The translations under genes and the position numbers were made by a program. From the NCBI GenBank assembly GCA_039029735.1, contig JBCCFL010000001.1, positions 1 to 64,000 on the forward strand: DNA of 64,000 bases, read 5' to 3'. Shown one piece after another: positions 61,021-64,000 of this stretch. Every line of letters begins with the position of its first letter. Within the stretch, counting starts at the first letter, position 1. Source of the stretch: CADEDH01 sp039029735 (lineage in GTDB: Bacteria > Actinomycetota > Acidimicrobiia > Acidimicrobiales > SZUA-35). The notes under the pieces were generated by a model. It did no database searches, was not told where the DNA came from, and was given only the letters and a program-made list of their open reading frames with translations.

Positions 61021-62270
61021 TCCGCCAAGCTATCCACCTGGGCACCGATTGGGATCGCGAGCGGGGCCGGCGGCGTGGTTCCTGCGATGAGATCGCCCAA
61101 TCGGCTCGCCTCCACCACCGCGTCGTGACGCTCGCTGACGAGCTCGCGTCCGGCTCGGCCCATGCGATCGAGGTCGGACGACGGCGTGGTGAGCGCCACG
61201 AGCATGGCATCGGCCAGCGCCGTCGGGTTGCCGGCCGGAACCAACCACCCTGAGTGACCGTCGTGGACGAGCTCCGGAATACCGGCGATTCGGGTCGACA
61301 CCACGGGGCGCCCAGCGGCGTAGGCCTCCATGATCGAGACCGGGAGACCTTCGGCGAACGATGGGAGTACGAGGGCCCGGGCGGCACCCAGCTGAGCTCG
61401 GACCTCCTCGCTGTCCTGCCACCCCAGCAGGTGCACGTTGCCGGTCAGCCCGAGGGCCGTGATCCGCTCGGTGAGCGCGGGCCGGAGGCTGCCGTCGCCG
61501 ATGATGCGCAGTTGGGCCTCAGGCACCTTCTCGACGAGGCGGGCGGCGGCCTCCACGAGGAGCAGCTGACCCTTCTGCTCTTCGAGGCGCCCGACGTTGA
61601 CCAGTACCGGCCGATCTCCCGCCGGGGTCGGTGGTCGACCGAGCCAACCCTGGTCGAGACCACACCGGACAGTGCGGATGACGGGCCACCGGTCGTGGCC
61701 GACCCACCGCATCATCTGACTGGCCCCGAAGTCGGAGATGGTGGCGACGAATGCGGCGTCGGCCGCCTTGAGGTCGAGGCCGAGCCCAACCGGGTCATCG
61801 AACTCCTCAGGGCCGTGAACCGTGAAGCTGTAGGGCCGACCGCTCAGGGCCCCAGCCAGCGCAGCGACCGCGGCGCTGTTCGTGCCGAAGTGGGCGTGGA
61901 GGTGCTCGGCCCCGACCTCGTCGGCCCACTCAGCGACGGTCGCCGCTTCCGCGAGGTAGGCGAGATGGTGACCCCACCGGCCAGACCGAGCGGCCAGCGC
62001 ACCTGCGAGCCGCAGCGCCGAGGTGCGACCGGCCGACCGTCGCAACACACGGCCACCTGTCGTGGCCAAGGCCAACGGTGAGCGATCCAGCACATAGTGC
62101 GACCGCTCCTGCTCGGCCCTGTCGTCTGGATCGACCACCTCGACTGACGGCCGACGCATCACGTACCGGTGCACGGTGTGACCCAGCTCCTCGAGTGCGG
62201 CGATCTCGCGCCGTATGAAGCTGTGGCTCGGCGCGGGGTACTGATTGAGTACGTAGGCGACCACGGCCAT
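61017..62270 (-). CDS. Glycosyltransferase family 4 (GT-B)
   Basis: A 417-residue GT4 protein: YVLNQYPAPSHSFIRREIAALEELG at the N-terminus, HAHFGTNSA and TVHGPEEFDDP for the acceptor domain, and LVNVGRLEEQKGQLLLVEA with PSFAEGLPVSIMEAYAAGRPVVSTRIAGIPELV for the donor domain (E-x7-E). Probably glycolipid or exopolysaccharide synthesis. ATG 62270 has GGGAGA 4 nt upstream. The methyltransferase overlaps its end (ATGA), so the pair is coupled. Confidence 0.92.
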   Translation of the reverse strand: MAVVAYVLNQYPAPSHSFIRREIAALEELGHTVHRYVMRRPSVEVVDPDDRAEQERSHYVLDRSPLALATTGGRVLRRSAGRTSALRLAGALAARSGRWGHHLAYLAEAATVAEWADEVGAEHLHAHFGTNSAAVAALAGALSGRPYSFTVHGPEEFDDPVGLGLDLKAADAAFVATISDFGASQMMRWVGHDRWPVIRTVRCGLDQGWLGRPPTPAGDRPVLVNVGRLEEQKGQLLLVEAAARLVEKVPEAQLRIIGDGSLRPALTERITALGLTGNVHLLGWQDSEEVRAQLGAARALVLPSFAEGLPVSIMEAYAAGRPVVSTRIAGIPELVHDGHSGWLVPAGNPTALADAMLVALTTPSSDLDRMGRAGRELVSERHDAVVEASRLGDLIAGTTPPAPLAIPIGAQVDSLAE

Positions 62271-62368
62271 GTCGTCTCCCGAGGGTCGGCGAGCGGCGGG
62301 TGGCCGACCTCTCCGCCGACCACCGTACCGGCCCGTCGCCACCGGGGTGGCTCAGGGTGAGGGTGCGA

Positions 62369-63697
62369 TCAGTGGTCCACGCCGTCGGCGAACCACGATC
62401 CATGGAAGCCGTACGGCACCCGCTGGGGCAGGCGCACCGTGGCAATCGGCGGGCCGGCGAACGCTGAGGCGTCGAGCACCACGAGGTCGGTTGCGTCGTC
62501 GCGATCGTCGTGCACGTAGCCGAGCACCCAACCCTCGCCTTCGCCTCCGCCGTCGCCCGGAACGAACACCGCTTCGCCAGGATGACGGCCGATGCCGAAG
62601 TCGTGCTCGGTCACCGTGCCGGCCTGGAGGTCGTGCTGGCGCAGCAGCCCCGCCTCGGCTCGGCTCCCGGTGTATGCGGTGTAGCCGTACCGATAGGGCT
62701 GGCCAACGCGGTCGTCGGCCACCCGGGGAAAGTCCTGGGGGCGGTCGTGGAGCGTCTGCTCGTCGACGGTGCCCCGGTCGAGATCGAACCGCCAGCGGTG
62801 GAGCGTGGTTTCACCGTCGCCGAAGTCGGTGTCGCGCCGCCACAGTTCGGAGATGCGACACACGTCGAACACCACAGTGTTGCCGTCGTCGTAGGCGTTC
62901 ATGGGATGGAACACGTAGCACGGGTCCACCTCGAACCACTGCACGTCGGCGTCGCCACCACCTCGGGGCATGACCCCGACCCGTGCCGGGTAGGTGTCGC
63001 TCCAGCCGAACGGCATGCGCCCCGACATGGCGGCGTCGAGGTCGAACACCACGGGAAGGTCCATGAACAGCACGTGGTTCCGGCTCAGCCCGAAGTCGTG
63101 CATCATCGTCGGCCCACCAACGGTAATCTCCTCGCTCTGGATGAGGCGACCCTCGGCGTCGGCGCGGTGGTAGGTGAGGTATGGCTCCAGTTGCCCGTAG
63201 CCGAAGAAGTGCAGCTCTCCTGTCTCGGCGCAGCGCTTGGGGTGTGCGGTCATCGCCGTGGTGAGGCGGCCGTCGAAGTCGTGGGCTCCCACCGTGTCGA
63301 GATCGGTGCTCAGCTCGTAGGGGAACGAACCCTCCTCCAGCGCCAGGATCTTGCCGCCGTGGCGGATCACGTGGGTATTGGCGTAGGAAAGGGCCCGATC
63401 GAACTGGCCCTCGGCCGACACCCGATCCGCATCGGGCTCGGTGAGACGCTTGGTCTGCACCCACCGGTTGCGGTACCAGCTCGCTCGCCCGCCTTCGAGC
63501 TTCACGCCGTGCACCATGCCGTCACCGAGGAACCAGTGGCCAGACGAGCCCGACATGGGGTTGGGCCCGTTGCGCAGGTAGAGGCCGTTCAGGTCGGTGG
63601 GGAGCGCACCCTGCACGGTGAGATCGTGGGCGGAGACCTCCTCAGCCACGGGCGCGTAGTTGCCCTTGAGGTGGAACGGCAGGGTGGTGTCGGTCAT
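62369..63697 (-). CDS. Carotenoid cleavage oxygenase
   Basis: A 442-residue carotenoid oxygenase: LNGLYLRNGPNPMSG, then the four iron-binding His in order (TAHPK about residue 155, MMHDFG about 200, FHPMNAYDDG about 265, GFHGSW at the C-terminal end) on the seven-bladed propeller fold. It cleaves a carotenoid or apocarotenoid, or a related alkene such as lignostilbene, to aldehydes with O2. No carotenoid synthesis gene is nearby. It is divergent from the PhyH gene. Confidence 0.92.
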   Translation of the reverse strand: MTDTTLPFHLKGNYAPVAEEVSAHDLTVQGALPTDLNGLYLRNGPNPMSGSSGHWFLGDGMVHGVKLEGGRASWYRNRWVQTKRLTEPDADRVSAEGQFDRALSYANTHVIRHGGKILALEEGSFPYELSTDLDTVGAHDFDGRLTTAMTAHPKRCAETGELHFFGYGQLEPYLTYHRADAEGRLIQSEEITVGGPTMMHDFGLSRNHVLFMDLPVVFDLDAAMSGRMPFGWSDTYPARVGVMPRGGGDADVQWFEVDPCYVFHPMNAYDDGNTVVFDVCRISELWRRDTDFGDGETTLHRWRFDLDRGTVDEQTLHDRPQDFPRVADDRVGQPYRYGYTAYTGSRAEAGLLRQHDLQAGTVTEHDFGIGRHPGEAVFVPGDGGGEGEGWVLGYVHDDRDDATDLVVLDASAFAGPPIATVRLPQRVPYGFHGSWFADGVDH

Positions 63698-63752
63698 GGC
63701 CGGCCTCTCGGTGGTGGGTGGACTGGGCGGGACCTGGCCCGGGGCACTCAGC

Positions 63753-63758
63753 TACCGT
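63753..63758 (+). promoter_or_regulatory. Leaderless -10 box (TACCGT) for the PhyH gene
   Basis: TACCGT lies 5 nt before ATG 63764, the tightest spacing in the window. Confidence 0.35.
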
Positions 63759-63763
63759 TGAGC

Positions 63764-64000
63764 ATGGCATCGATCACCAGCGCGGCCCCCATCGTGAGTG
63801 ATGAGCAACGGGCGTCGTATCACCGTGACGGATACCTGCTTCTCCCGGGGTTCGTCGACCAGACGTGGCTCGACCGACTCCGAGCGGCGAGCGCGGAGTT
63901 CGTGGAGCGCAGCCGGGAGCTCACGGCATCGGACCGTGTTCTCGACGTGGAGCCTTCACATCGGGCCGACGCCCCTCGTCTCCGTCGCCTCGTGTCGCCC
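63764..64000 (+). CDS. Phytanoyl-CoA dioxygenase-like protein, 3'-truncated
   Basis: Only the first 79 residues are in the window, so the Fe ligands (HxD...H) are not. EQRASYHRDGYLLLPGFVDQTWLDRLRAASAEFV is the N-terminal signature of PhyH-family Fe(II)/2-oxoglutarate oxygenases. They hydroxylate phytanoyl-CoA or small substrates. Start ATG 63764 fits both the leaderless box and the family. Divergent from the carotenoid oxygenase. Confidence 0.75.
   Translation, partial: MASITSAAPIVSDEQRASYHRDGYLLLPGFVDQTWLDRLRAASAEFVERSRELTASDRVLDVEPSHRADAPRLRRLVSP

Overview
The window is about 64 kb of high-GC, gene-dense chromosome (roughly 56 protein genes, no gap over 300 bp, no rRNA, tRNA, CRISPR or insertion sequence that I could see). 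It reads as a free-living, aerobic, lipid- and acyl-CoA-degrading actinobacterium. Signs of this are an F420/deazaflavin-dependent (Ddn-type) oxidoreductase, a monomeric NADP-isocitrate dehydrogenase, CaiB/BaiF CoA transferases, acyl-CoA dehydrogenases, MaoC/DUF35/Ltp-type thiolase genes, a SARP/BTAD regulator, and about twenty genes with a TANNNT box only 5-8 nt before the start codon (leaderless transcription). The mix suggests Acidimicrobiia or a relative; this is inference, since no rRNA is present.

Layout. 1-6.3 kb: a truncated secreted-protein gene, then a minus-strand operon read right to left: molybdopterin oxidoreductase, OFA-type MFS carrier, an SDR without the usual catalytic residues, and a second MFS. 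6.4-7.8 kb: spondin-domain lipoprotein. 7.9-12.3 kb: tightly overlapping minus-strand operon (secreted six-Cys protein, alpha/beta hydrolase without its nucleophile, Ltp2-like thiolase, DUF35 Zn-ribbon/OB protein, PHP protein, two MaoC proteins), resembling the mycobacterial igr steroid side-chain module. 12.4-29.4 kb: general lipid and aromatic metabolism (SDR, Nudix, amidase, crotonase, exported intradiol dioxygenase, acyl-CoA synthetase, EamA carrier, endonuclease V, acyl-CoA dehydrogenase, alkylsulfatase-like MBL enzyme, CaiB, AroQ, cupins). 29.5-31.1 kb: an alpha/beta hydrolase fused to a SARP-type DNA-binding/BTAD module, divergent from a cupin gene whose promoter carries a textbook SARP operator. 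31.2-46.5 kb: second spondin protein, two double-length CaiB fusions, GGDEF-EAL protein, thymidine kinase, isocitrate dehydrogenase, a mesaconyl-CoA transferase (Mct)-like CaiB, an orphan DppB-type permease, and a dienelactone-hydrolase-like gene. 46.5-51 kb: a frameshifted gene behind a MerR-type promoter, a thioredoxin fusion, a Ddn protein and an MFS. 51.2-56.6 kb: a 1,814-residue TPR-like repeat protein with no effector domain. 56.6-64 kb: acyl-CoA dehydrogenase, two glycosyltransferases, MFS, methyltransferase, carotenoid oxygenase and a truncated PhyH gene.

How they fit together: activation (acyl-CoA synthetase, CoA transferases), beta-oxidation (dehydrogenases, crotonase, MaoC, thiolase) and carriers form a distributed catabolic repertoire rather than one pathway. 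The most notable unit is the hydrolase-SARP fusion with its predicted operator at 29.4 kb, which looks like a one-component receptor built on an esterase fold.
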